From: a virus
Length of the DNA stretch: 46,429 nucleotides
IMG/VR virus record: IMGVR_UViG_3300036889_000007
Coordinates: 1 to 46,429 of that record
Direction: 5' to 3' (one strand)
The position numbers and the translations under genes were made by a program. The notes under the pieces are model-generated. The model had not been told where the DNA came from and searched no databases. It saw nothing but the letters and a program-made list of their open reading frames with translations. Shown here in pieces: positions 30,246-37,109 of the stretch (positions within the stretch are counted from its first letter, which is position 1; each line of letters begins with the position of its first letter).

Positions 30246-31474
30246 ACCATTACTTTGACCGGAGCAGAATGGAAGTGGATGCACGGTGTCCCAGGCGTCT
30301 TTACTGGGAATACTACTACGATGGTAAGGGTCTGCAACCAGTCAAGATCAACCAGCATCTTGCTTTTGGTAGTGCGGCGCATGAGGCGATTGCAGATATC
30401 CTTGAGTATTGTCGTGACCTTGATATGCTGCCCAACAGCGAACAAGTGTCAATGCGTGTTCGAGCAGCTCAGACAACTCTCCGTGCAGAGTTTGATAAAG
30501 CTAAAGGCTTCCAAGCTGCAACCATCCTTGAGGAAGGTTTCGACGGTGAGATGATCCAGGTTACGGATGACCAGACTTGGATGGTTGACCATTACTGCGA
30601 TCTACTGGAAGGATTGGTGGTTGGTTGGTGCCTGGTACGTCTCCCACTGCTTATGCAGCAGTATCGAGTAGTGCAAACGGAGGCCGAGGAGCGGTTACAG
30701 CTCTCACCTGAACTAATGTTCCTCTCCCGCCCTGACGCTATCTTTGAGCGTCGAACTGACGGTGCCCTTGTTATCCTATCACTCAAGACAGTTAGCCAAG
30801 TTAACCAGATGTGGCTTGAGAATTTCAAGACTGACCAGCAGACCATCAGCGAGGTGCTCCCAATCGAGGCTAGACTAGGCAAAGAGGTTGCTGGTGTGCA
30901 GATTGAAGGCTTGACCAAGGGTGCTCAAGCTGTTGACTGGCCCAAGGGTGCAGGCCATAAGCACCATGCTTCACCCCTCATCTGGGGCTATCTCAAAGAG
31001 GAAGGTGGGCTAGATGAGGATTGGCAAGCTAAGTGGGAGTGGAAGGATGAAGCTGGGAACAATAGACGGTTAGGTAAGGGATTCAACCGTCAGCGTATCT
31101 CAGAGCGTTATCCTGGTGGAATACCTGAATGGATTAGCTATCTCTACCAGACTGAGAATGAGCTGTTACGTGCTCAGTTCCCATCCCCTCCACTTATCAG
31201 TCGTAGTGCTAATGAGCTTGAGGAGTGGCAGGCACAGGTTAAGTATCGGGAGACTGAGATTGGTAATGCGCTGGTGCATATCAATGGTGGTGCAGCAGGT
31301 AATGTGTTAGCTCAAGTATTCCCGAAGCACACAACCGGCTGTGCTTACGATGCTCAGTTCCATAGCAAGTGTCCTTGTTATTCACTTTGTTGGGGATCGC
31401 AAGGGGCTGACCCTATAGGCTGTGGCGAATTTCAATACCGTGTTCCGAATCATCCAGAGGAGACTACAAAGTGA
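30242..31474 (+). CDS. PD-(D/E)XK-superfamily nuclease-like protein, RecB/Cas4 type (410 aa)
   Basis: GTG start at 30242 is supported by GGAGG and the GTGA overlap. Landmarks of the RecB/Cas4-like fold are present: CPRRLYWEY near residue 16, FGSAAHEAIADIL with the motif I His (H47), SRPDAIF with the metal Asp (D165) and ILSLKT with Lys182. One N-terminal Cys and three near the C-terminus (CPCYSLCWG) could hold an Fe-S cluster as in AddB and Cas4. The residue before L-K is Ser, where Asp or Glu is usual, so nuclease activity is uncertain. Likely role: end processing in recombination with the nearby ATPase. Confidence 0.8.
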   Translation: MNHYFDRSRMEVDARCPRRLYWEYYYDGKGLQPVKINQHLAFGSAAHEAIADILEYCRDLDMLPNSEQVSMRVRAAQTTLRAEFDKAKGFQAATILEEGFDGEMIQVTDDQTWMVDHYCDLLEGLVVGWCLVRLPLLMQQYRVVQTEAEERLQLSPELMFLSRPDAIFERRTDGALVILSLKTVSQVNQMWLENFKTDQQTISEVLPIEARLGKEVAGVQIEGLTKGAQAVDWPKGAGHKHHASPLIWGYLKEEGGLDEDWQAKWEWKDEAGNNRRLGKGFNRQRISERYPGGIPEWISYLYQTENELLRAQFPSPPLISRSANELEEWQAQVKYRETEIGNALVHINGGAAGNVLAQVFPKHTTGCAYDAQFHSKCPCYSLCWGSQGADPIGCGEFQYRVPNHPEETTK

Positions 31475-31515
31475 CATACCGTGGTGCGAATCAGTACACC
31501 GAGGTGGAGCTATGA
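31471..31515 (+). CDS. 14-residue minicistron bridging two genes
   Basis: GTG at 31471 overlaps the nuclease stop (GTGA) and its own TGA overlaps the next ATG (ATGA). GAGGAG lies nine bases before. The peptide is MTYRGANQYTEVEL. It may only keep ribosomes moving between genes; GGTGGAGC inside it is the ribosome site of the next gene. Confidence 0.4.
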   Translation: MTYRGANQYTEVEL

Positions 31516-31913
31516 AACCCGAGGAGCGAGCAATTCTGGACACCGCGGTGCTCGACTTCATTTCAGCGTGCATGGAAGCCAAAAGCATGTTAGACGCCAG
31601 GGAAATAGATACTAAGCTAGCTGAGTTCCGCGCTGCGCTGGCCGAAGCCAAGAAGGTGATGCCAGCACCGTCGGAGTTAACGAAAGCAGAAGAGATTGGA
31701 AGGTCGTTACGTGGACAAGTTTACTGGCGCACGTGCTCCAAATGTGGGGACGTAGATCGAGACAGCCTTGAAGCTGCACTCATCCACGCGGCGGAACTCG
31801 CATTGGAGTGGGCCGCGAAGCAGTGCGAACATGTTTGCGATTGCGCCGGCGGTTGCGGTTCTCCTGCAAAGCGCATTCGTGCTGGTAAAAAGCAAGCCAT
31901 GACTAAAGACTGA
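31512..31913 (+). CDS. Helical Cys-containing hypothetical protein (133 aa)
   Basis: Start at 31512 after GGTGGAGC. Residues 1-65 are a helical Glu/Ala/Lys-rich pair (MKPEERAILDTAVLDF, TKLAEFRAALAEAKK). Cys pairs appear in RTCSKCGDVDR and CEHVCDCAGGCGSPAKR, so a zinc site between helices is likely. GC content is higher than in neighbouring genes. Function unknown. Confidence 0.65.
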   Translation: MKPEERAILDTAVLDFISACMEAKSMLDAREIDTKLAEFRAALAEAKKVMPAPSELTKAEEIGRSLRGQVYWRTCSKCGDVDRDSLEAALIHAAELALEWAAKQCEHVCDCAGGCGSPAKRIRAGKKQAMTKD

Positions 31914-32071
31914 GAGACGAAGCGATGTCCGCTGCACTTCGCAAATGGCAGATTAGGCAAGTGGCCCACGTACTCCGCGGGCTCATAGGTTGCCTTGCTT
32001 CGCCCCGTGTACGTGAGTAGCTGACTAGTAAAGTCAGCGTACGAACATCTAGCCCGGTGCAAGGTGGCATT
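31914..32071 (+). ncRNA. Gene-free structured segment, pseudoknot-capable (candidate RNA element)
   Basis: No solid gene. AGGCAA (31955-31960) can pair with TTGCCT (31990-31995). CACGTAC (31967-31973) pairs with GTACGTG (32009-32015), extended by CGGG/CCCG (31978-31981 with 32004-32007). The two sets interlock, as in an H-type pseudoknot. CTGACT/AGTCAG (32021-32037) adds a hairpin. It could be a 5' regulatory element of the zinc-finger gene at 32072 or a small RNA. Confidence 0.4.
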
Positions 32072-32278
32072 ATGGGAATTAAAATGAGCAAACTACTTGG
32101 CTCTAACACCAAGCAGCGATCAAGTGGGCGTAATAAAGGAGTATGCAAGAATGGGATACACTCTACTCATGTAAACAACAGAGTAGTTATGATGTGCCCA
32201 GCTTGTAATACCAGATTTAAGGATGACAAACTTTACAAAGAGCATTGGCGGGAGAAACATACAGGAGCAACAAAATGA
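32072..32278 (+). CDS. C2H2 zinc-finger protein (68 aa)
   Basis: ATG at 32072 follows AAGGTGG; another ATG at 32084 is possible. Residues 42-63 have the classical C-x2-C-x12-H-x4-H spacing (MCPACNTRFK ... KEHWREKH). A basic N-terminal arm (KQRSSGRNKG) may contact nucleic acid. It is the second C2H2 protein in this phage, the other being in the virion operon. The TGA overlaps the next ATG. Confidence 0.7.
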   Translation: MGIKMSKLLGSNTKQRSSGRNKGVCKNGIHSTHVNNRVVMMCPACNTRFKDDKLYKEHWREKHTGATK

Positions 32279-32457
32279 AATGGCTTAACTGGCGGTGGTA
32301 CACATACCTATTCGCAAAGCCTAGCGGATACCAGAAGCTAACACGAGTAATGTTCTGTTGTCGTATCAAGGGGCACCCTAGAGGCATAGTGTATTACAAT
32401 CCTTATGGCTTAGAGCCAGATGGCCATTGCAAGGATTGTGGTGAGGACATAGGGTAA
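32275..32457 (+). CDS. Conserved small Cys protein (60 aa)
   Basis: The start overlaps the upstream stop (ATGA), with AGGAG eight bases before. FCCRIKGHPRG and GHCKDCGEDIG form a zinc-binding pair of the kind (CR..GH ... CKRCG) found in many small phage proteins of the DUF1660 style. Function unknown. Confidence 0.65.
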   Translation: MKWLNWRWYTYLFAKPSGYQKLTRVMFCCRIKGHPRGIVYYNPYGLEPDGHCKDCGEDIG

Positions 32458-32495
32458 CAGCTAGGTCGGCGCGTAGGCACACAGGAAGGGGTTAT

Positions 32496-32684
32496 ATGAA
32501 AGTCGTTAACACTGATAATTTTGGTAGTGATTACCCAGCTGAGCGTTTTCTCAATGTTGGGTCTATCTCTGGGTCGCAAGCCAAGCGGATTGCTGACATA
32601 CTAAATGAAGGTGATCCAAACGCTAGCCGTTATTGGAAAGTAGTGCCAGACAATTACGAACTGGCCCCAGGATTTGAACCATGA
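32496..32684 (+). CDS. Conserved phage hypothetical (62 aa)
   Basis: ATG after GAAGGGG. The protein KVVNTDNFGSDYPAERFL, SQAKRIADILNEGDP, RYWKVVPDNYELAPGFEP is recognisable as a widespread small phage protein (NTDNF...YP.E.F ... A..IA..LN ... YWKVV...Y.L.PGFEP). Role unknown. The stop overlaps the next start. Confidence 0.8.
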   Translation: MKVVNTDNFGSDYPAERFLNVGSISGSQAKRIADILNEGDPNASRYWKVVPDNYELAPGFEP

Positions 32685-32845
32685 AAGAATATCTAGGTGA
32701 TGCTGTTTATGCTGAGTATAATAGTGTACTGGACTGCATTGTCCTAACCACTGAGGATGGCATTAACACCACCAACACTATTGTGCTTGAGCCTGATGTA
32801 CGGCAAGCACTCAAGGAATTTGCAAAGAGAAGTATTGAACTGTGA
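32681..32845 (+). CDS. Conserved phage hypothetical (YLGDAVYAE family, 54 aa)
   Basis: ATG overlaps the upstream TGA (ATGA). The sequence YLGDAVYAEYNSVLDCIVLTTEDG, then IVLEPDVRQALKEFAKR follows a pattern frequent in tailed phages: a small beta sheet with LTT.dG and an LEPeV..aL..F helix. Function is unknown. Confidence 0.8.
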   Translation: MKEYLGDAVYAEYNSVLDCIVLTTEDGINTTNTIVLEPDVRQALKEFAKRSIEL

Positions 32846-32856
32846 AGGAGAAAGCA

Positions 32857-33099
32857 ATGACAACTGAAGAGAAACTAAAACATGTACGTTTTCAAATCAA
32901 GTGGTATACCGATGAGGCTGAGAAGAACTTGCTGTGTGCTCAAGCTCACCGACTGTGTGAGGCAGAGCTGGTTGAGGCTATTGAAGGGCTGAAGCCTGAC
33001 TGTCTATGTAATTATGCCATTGAGATGTTTGACGGTATCCACCACGATCAACGCTGCGAGCTTTACAAAGAGACTGAGCTAGAAGGGCAGGCGGTATAA
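32857..33099 (+). CDS. Helical hypothetical protein (80 aa)
   Basis: Start at 32857 because AAGGAG lies seven bases before; an in-frame GTG at 32842 lacks a site. Mostly helical with many Glu and Lys, and scattered Cys (LLCAQAHRLCEAEL, DCLCNYAIEMFDGIHHDQRCELY), perhaps a metal site. The stop overlaps the ATPase start (TAATG). Confidence 0.65.
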   Translation: MTTEEKLKHVRFQIKWYTDEAEKNLLCAQAHRLCEAELVEAIEGLKPDCLCNYAIEMFDGIHHDQRCELYKETELEGQAV

Positions 33100-34187
33100 T
33101 GGCCTATGCTGATCTTTACTTTGGGGCATCCCGCACAGGTAAGACTACACAAATTGGTGTAGCTGCTAAAAGGGCATTAAGGGTATACGGCAAGCCTTCA
33201 CGCTTGGTTACTGCTGATTTGGGCACCCTTGATTGCATACAGTCCCAGATTGATGACGGGACTATCCAAGTGTGGAACCTACGCAACAACGCTCATGTCA
33301 TGCAGGCCATTGACAAAGCCTGTCAAGGCTACTGGCCTGTAGATATGAATGACCCTAACAGTAAGCTCATGGCCCCTACCATCATTCGCTATATAGGCAA
33401 GTGTCCCAAGTGTGGCGATGAAATGAGTAGTGGGCAACCATTACAGCAACGCCCATGCACTAAGTGTAAAACTATCACTAACTTTGCTGTGCAACGCGCC
33501 AACAACCCAGACAATGACTTAACTAAAGTCTCCCTCTATGCCTTTGAAGGTATCACCAGTTACTGTGATGCCATCATGGAGGAGATGTCGTCAGAAGGTT
33601 CAGTTGCTTTGGGTGATAAGGAAGCGCCACTTAGTTATATGAGTGGTGAAACCAAGTTTAGTGGTAATAGTGGTGGAGACTTTGGGCTAACCCAGAAAAC
33701 AATCCCTGGCTGGGTTGCCAAGTCAACAGGAATCCCACATGTTGCACAACTAATTTGGACAGGACTTGAGGGCCGTGGGTTTGTAGAGGGAACAGATAAG
33801 CGGATTGATGATAAACAGGGGAGAACGAAGATAGTTGGAATACCTATGTACGGTGTTCTCATACCTGGAGGTGGGGCAGCAGCTAAGGTTGTGGGAAAGA
33901 TACCTCAATGGTTCCGTCACATGCTGCACTTTGAAACTGTAGAGAAGGCAACTAAGTCTACAGACGGTGGCCCCGACACTATGAGCATTGAGTACCGTAT
34001 GTACATTAAGCCTCACGCTGATCCAATGGGTATCGTGTTCGTTTGCGGGCTAAGGGTTCGCGGAGAGTTCCAGGAAGCATTCAATAAGTGGCCTGCTTGG
34101 ATGGAGCCAGATGTAGGGAAGCTCTATGACAAGATTGACGAGTTGCAACAACGAGCGGTGGCGCAAGTAAAGGAGGCTACGAAGTGA
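33099..34187 (+). CDS. P-loop ATPase with zinc ribbon, Sak4/RecA-like candidate (362 aa)
   Basis: Walker A is FGASRTGKTT (G9-K15) right at the N-terminus, as in Sak4-type and other RecA-fold phage ATPases. A Cys4 zinc ribbon is inserted at C102, C105, C120 and C123 (KCPKCGDE ... PCTKCK). A later segment (SYCDAIMEEMSSEG) may carry Walker B-like functions. Phages often pair such an ATPase with a Cas4-like nuclease and a ssDNA-binding protein for annealing or recombination, which fits the neighbours here. Assignment to Sak4 is tentative because downstream motifs are weak. Confidence 0.7.
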   Translation: MAYADLYFGASRTGKTTQIGVAAKRALRVYGKPSRLVTADLGTLDCIQSQIDDGTIQVWNLRNNAHVMQAIDKACQGYWPVDMNDPNSKLMAPTIIRYIGKCPKCGDEMSSGQPLQQRPCTKCKTITNFAVQRANNPDNDLTKVSLYAFEGITSYCDAIMEEMSSEGSVALGDKEAPLSYMSGETKFSGNSGGDFGLTQKTIPGWVAKSTGIPHVAQLIWTGLEGRGFVEGTDKRIDDKQGRTKIVGIPMYGVLIPGGGAAAKVVGKIPQWFRHMLHFETVEKATKSTDGGPDTMSIEYRMYIKPHADPMGIVFVCGLRVRGEFQEAFNKWPAWMEPDVGKLYDKIDELQQRAVAQVKEATK

Positions 34188-34657
34188 GCTATCAACGGAT
34201 CACCAAAATTACAAACTTTAGACCCTACCCAGACTTTAGTGGAGTCCATAATGTTCCTGAGTATGTTCGCTTTTGGGCTAAGGTTGATAAGTTTGTTGGT
34301 GGTGATTGTTGGGTATGGCTTGCTAAGAAAACGAAAGGGCCAGGACGCGGTATAGGTTATGGTAGTTTTCAGACCGATAGTGGAAGGCATGTATCTGCTC
34401 ATCGGTGGGCTTACATGAATTTGGTAGGCCCAATCCCTGAGGGGCTAGTGATAGACCATCTATGTAATAATCGTAGCTGTGTCAATCCCAGCCACTTTAA
34501 GGTTACAACAAACAAGGAGAACACTAGACGCTCTCTTGTTAAAACCCACTGCATATACGGACACCCACTACATCAAGGGGCACTACAAAATGTATGTGCA
34601 ACCTGTAAACGTGACTGGGCACGCCGGAATAGGCAGCAAATAAGGAGACTAACTTGA
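34184..34657 (+). CDS. HNH homing-type endonuclease (157 aa)
   Basis: GTG start overlaps the ATPase TGA (GTGA), with AAGGAGG before it. The core LVIDHLCNNRSCVNPSHFKVTTNKEN is an HNH_3-type nuclease: D91-H92, central Asn and H104. The N-terminal FWAKVDKF, CWVW ... GYGSF strand set is the usual companion module. A C-terminal Cys pair (HCIYGHPL ... CATCKRDW) could bind zinc. Free-standing genes of this kind are often homing endonucleases that spread between phages. It is embedded without disturbing the operon: its stop overlaps the next TTG. Confidence 0.85.
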   Translation: MSYQRITKITNFRPYPDFSGVHNVPEYVRFWAKVDKFVGGDCWVWLAKKTKGPGRGIGYGSFQTDSGRHVSAHRWAYMNLVGPIPEGLVIDHLCNNRSCVNPSHFKVTTNKENTRRSLVKTHCIYGHPLHQGALQNVCATCKRDWARRNRQQIRRLT

Positions 34658-35334
34658 CAACTCTTGATGACAACAACACGATAAATAGCTTGGTAACTCT
34701 TGACGAGCCTACATTAAATACTGCTCCTGACGATAGTGAAGCCATCTCGATAGATTGGGATGCAGCAGAATCCCGTGGTGGTTCTGGTGGCTACACTCCA
34801 CAGGTCTACCCAGGCATTCACAACTTCCTCTTTGCTCTCGAAGATAAAGACCCTTTCGAGACCCGCGAGTACACTACCAAGGATGGTACTCAGGTTAAGG
34901 ACTTTACCGTAAACCACAAGGGCACTGTGAGCTACACCAATGCGGAGGGTGAGCAGAAGGAATCTACAATTCGTTTCAACCAAGTTGGTTTTCATCGCAG
35001 TCCCAAGATGATTGCCAAGATAATGAACAGTCGTGGAGGGGAGTTGCTACGCACGCTTGGTATCAACCTTGGCAACAATGTCAATAAGGCTGCTGTTGAA
35101 CAAGCTCTACGTGAGGCTGACGGTCGTACAATGGGCCGTGGTGTAGTGAATTGGGAAGCCTACTGTAAGGATTGTAAGCAGGTGGTGAGTACCAATGCCA
35201 ACACCAAGCGTGGTGATGCTCGCTGGCCTAAAGGGACAGATGGGAAATATGTCACTGATGTTATCTGCCCTAAGTGTGGAGCTGCACTGAATGGAAGGGA
35301 GAGGATTACTGATTATAAGCTACCTCAAGTATAA
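34654..35334 (+). CDS. Possible ssDNA-binding or recombination accessory protein (226 aa)
   Basis: Start is TTG at 34654 (TTGA overlap; AAGGAG seven bases before). An acidic N-terminus is followed by beta strands (GIHNFLFALEDKD, KDFTVNHKGTVSYTNAEG), a helical part (KMIAKIMNSRGGELLRTLGI) and a Cys4 zinc ribbon (C171, C174, C205, C208). Position next to the ATPase and nuclease fits a DNA-binding partner. I do not recognise a defined SSB fold, so the call is an inference from context. Confidence 0.5.
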   Translation: MTTLDDNNTINSLVTLDEPTLNTAPDDSEAISIDWDAAESRGGSGGYTPQVYPGIHNFLFALEDKDPFETREYTTKDGTQVKDFTVNHKGTVSYTNAEGEQKESTIRFNQVGFHRSPKMIAKIMNSRGGELLRTLGINLGNNVNKAAVEQALREADGRTMGRGVVNWEAYCKDCKQVVSTNANTKRGDARWPKGTDGKYVTDVICPKCGAALNGRERITDYKLPQV

Positions 35335-35584
35335 TGATGTTACCTGTGCTGAGATAAGAAGGTAGTCCGTTTAGCATCAGCAGCGACGCGGAACGCGAGT
35401 AGCCCGTGAACAAGTGCAACCATAAACAGATGGCTAACAGTGGTGGCAGGCTGGAGAGACAGCCAAACGCGGGGTGTCATATCCCGCGTACCATGCTAAA
35501 GAGCCAACGAAAGCTGTACTCCTTGACAGTAAGTAGAAAGCGATGACTTAGCATGGTACGGGCGGTATGACAACAAGAGGTAAC
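35335..35584 (+). ncRNA. Gene-free stretch with consecutive hairpins (candidate structured RNA)
   Basis: About 250 bases without a convincing gene. Small hairpins follow one another: CGCG-GAA-CGCG (35387-35397), CCAT/ATGG (35420-35433), GGCTG/CAGCC (35449-35464) and ACGCGGG/CCCGCGT (35467-35489). A 13-bp inverted repeat, CGTACCATGCTAA (35487-35499) with TTAGCATGGTACG (35548-35560), encloses the last part, with TTGACA at 35523. This may be a small RNA, a recombination site, or an mRNA control element. Confidence 0.4.
35487..35560. repeat. 13-bp perfect inverted repeat with 48-bp spacer
   Basis: CGTACCATGCTAA at 35487-35499 and its exact reverse complement at 35548-35560. The left arm overlaps the ACGCGGG/CCCGCGT hairpin, so the two structures are mutually exclusive, as in a switch. 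Confidence 0.8.
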
Positions 35585-35794
35585 ATGGACTGCAAAAAGG
35601 TTGTATACAAAAATCGTAAGCAAGCTCTTCTCGGAGCGGCTGATAGGCTTGTGAATGCTAAAAATCACCCCTCTAAGATGAGGGTTTATAAATGCCCGAC
35701 CTGCTGGAAATGGCACGTTGCAAGCGGAGGCAGGAATAAGAACAGCGTGCAGCTCTACTTAACTCCTTCGGGAGAGAAAAAGGAGACTCCATGA
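35585..35794 (+). CDS. Small basic zinc-knuckle protein (69 aa)
   Basis: ATG at 35585 after AAGAGGTAAC; an in-frame ATG at 35567 has no site. The segment KVVYKNRKQALLGAADRL and YKCPTCWKWHVAS ... is a short helical and zinc-knuckle unit (CPTCWKWH) common in small phage proteins. The end overlaps the next ATG. Confidence 0.7.
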   Translation: MDCKKVVYKNRKQALLGAADRLVNAKNHPSKMRVYKCPTCWKWHVASGGRNKNSVQLYLTPSGEKKETP

Positions 35795-36054
35795 GTGATA
35801 AGCCGATGACCTGCGGTACAGGCAATATGCGGCCAGATTTGCTTACTATATACGGAGCACCCACACTGCGCACCGAGAATGAGCGACTGAAATTGGAACT
35901 CGCGCAGATGCGAGAAGCACTGGTTGCATTGCGCAACGAACTTCGCATACATGCACGAAGCGCGCCATTCAGTAAAAAGGATTACATTGTCGGGCGAAAG
36001 CGAGCAGACGATCTTTTATCCTCTACGAAGGCATTACAAAAGAGGCAGAAATGA
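35791..36054 (+). CDS. Coiled-coil hypothetical protein (87 aa)
   Basis: The start overlaps the upstream stop (ATGA) and AAAAGGAG lies close before. A disordered N-terminus (KPMTCGTGNMRP) precedes a heptad-like coiled coil (LRTENERLKLELAQMREALVALRNEL). Such short coiled coils are common fillers in phage operons. Function unknown. Confidence 0.65.
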   Translation: MSDKPMTCGTGNMRPDLLTIYGAPTLRTENERLKLELAQMREALVALRNELRIHARSAPFSKKDYIVGRKRADDLLSSTKALQKRQK

Positions 36055-36236
36055 TCTGTGGCAAAGTAGTCTACCTACCAGGAAACTCGTTTGTCTCTGG
36101 CTATTGTGGATTGCCACCTAACCATAAAGAACCCTGCTTGTTTGTCCCAGAGGAGTATCTAGTGCAGATTTGTAAACAGGTATTGATTGATAGGGGAGAG
36201 GTTATTGTGCCCTTGAGGAGACGAAGTGACTACTAA
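36051..36236 (+). CDS. Hypothetical protein with paired Cys (61 aa)
   Basis: ATGA overlap with the upstream gene. The N-terminus CGKVVYLPGNSFVSGYCGLPPNHKEPC carries three Cys and a His, a possible metal site, followed by a helix (YLVQICKQVLIDRGE). It ends 11 bases inside the glycosylase gene, where its last codons provide the ribosome site. Not recognised. Confidence 0.6.
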   Translation: MICGKVVYLPGNSFVSGYCGLPPNHKEPCLFVPEEYLVQICKQVLIDRGEVIVPLRRRSDY

Positions 36237-36822
36237 CCTAGATCGTCTTGATATATTACCAGTGCTAACTGGTGTTCAGGGAAAATTCTGTGCTGGCTGT
36301 GACAACCGACAAGCAGGCATCCGTATGATCCCCCCAGATGGTAAAGGCTACAGTGGGGTGATGATTGTAGGGGATAGTGGGTGGGACTATGAGGCTAAGG
36401 AAGGTAGACCCTTTGCTGGCCCTGCTGGACAGTTCTTGGATAAGCATATCTTCAGGCGCCTAGGAGTGCAACGTGATGCCTTCACACTAACCAACACAAC
36501 ATGGTGTAAAGCACCGAGGTTAAACTTCTATGACTATGCAGGCCCAGAAGCTATAGCTATCATTGAACATTGCAGGCCATACCTTGATGAGCTTATTGAG
36601 AAAGTAAGACCCAAGGTTATCATCCCTATGGGTAATGTGGCACTGAGACGTATCTGTAACGTGAGTGGCATACAAGCTCATCAGTGTTACGTTATAGATA
36701 CAAACTATGGAGTGCCAGCCATTCCAACCTACCACCCATCGTTCATTATGCAAGATCAGTTAAAGCTAGTGCCCTGCATGTTATTTGCCTTTCGCAAAGC
36801 TCTGGAGATAGCTAAACTATGA
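36226..36822 (+). CDS. Uracil-DNA glycosylase-family protein, Fe-S type (198 aa)
   Basis: GTG start at 36226 with GAGGAG before it. VMIVGDSGWDYEAKEGRPFAGPAGQFLD corresponds to motif A of family 4/5 uracil-DNA glycosylases, and TYHPSFI (HPS at 170-172) is motif B. Four Cys (C22, C25, C94, C116) fit the Fe-S cluster of the family, though the last spacing is a little long. The normal GEAPG start of motif A reads GDSGW, so activity may differ. Phages often place such genes just before DNA polymerase; it may repair deaminated DNA or act in replication. Confidence 0.8.
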   Translation: MTTNLDRLDILPVLTGVQGKFCAGCDNRQAGIRMIPPDGKGYSGVMIVGDSGWDYEAKEGRPFAGPAGQFLDKHIFRRLGVQRDAFTLTNTTWCKAPRLNFYDYAGPEAIAIIEHCRPYLDELIEKVRPKVIIPMGNVALRRICNVSGIQAHQCYVIDTNYGVPAIPTYHPSFIMQDQLKLVPCMLFAFRKALEIAKL

Positions 36823-37106
36823 AGAAAGAATACAACAAGTTGTACTTATTTGGGCCTGTATGCTTTCAGGTGTTATTAAACCGTGGTTATAGTCTAATAA
36901 ATCTACTGCCACAGATAAATCTTGCTATATACAACAGAGATATGATAATCGCTGTTGGCTTTGAGTGGCTCTTTGGTACAGTTAACATTGGCTATTCTAA
37001 GAAGCTCTTTGTACAGCTTGAAGTGGAGCGTCGGAAAGTAATACAAGATCAGGCTAATAAGCTAGGTATTACCTACCAGCAACAGAAGCTAAGATGGGGA
37101 TGGTGA
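36819..37106 (+). CDS. Hypothetical protein before the polymerase (95 aa)
   Basis: The start overlaps the glycosylase stop (ATGA). Hydrophobic beta segments (KLYLFGPVCFQVLL, MIIAVGFEWLFG, KLFVQLEVERRKV) and a final helix (DQANKLGITYQQQKLRWGW) suggest a small compact protein. It is separated by only three bases from the polymerase start. Possible polymerase accessory; not recognised. Confidence 0.6.
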   Translation: MKKEYNKLYLFGPVCFQVLLNRGYSLINLLPQINLAIYNRDMIIAVGFEWLFGTVNIGYSKKLFVQLEVERRKVIQDQANKLGITYQQQKLRWGW

Positions 37107-37109
37107 GTA

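Noticed and set aside
31979-31990. GGGCTCATA, similar to a Met/Ile tRNA anticodon arm
   Set aside because: There is no matching acceptor stem or T arm (no GTTCRA) around it. No tRNA found anywhere in the window.
31925-32020. 31-residue frame in the gap before 32072
   Set aside because: Weak ribosome site and no protein pattern; the segment is better explained by base pairing.
35430-35546. 38-residue frame in the hairpin array
   Set aside because: No ribosome site upstream and it overlaps several hairpins and the inverted repeat; basic composition alone is not enough.
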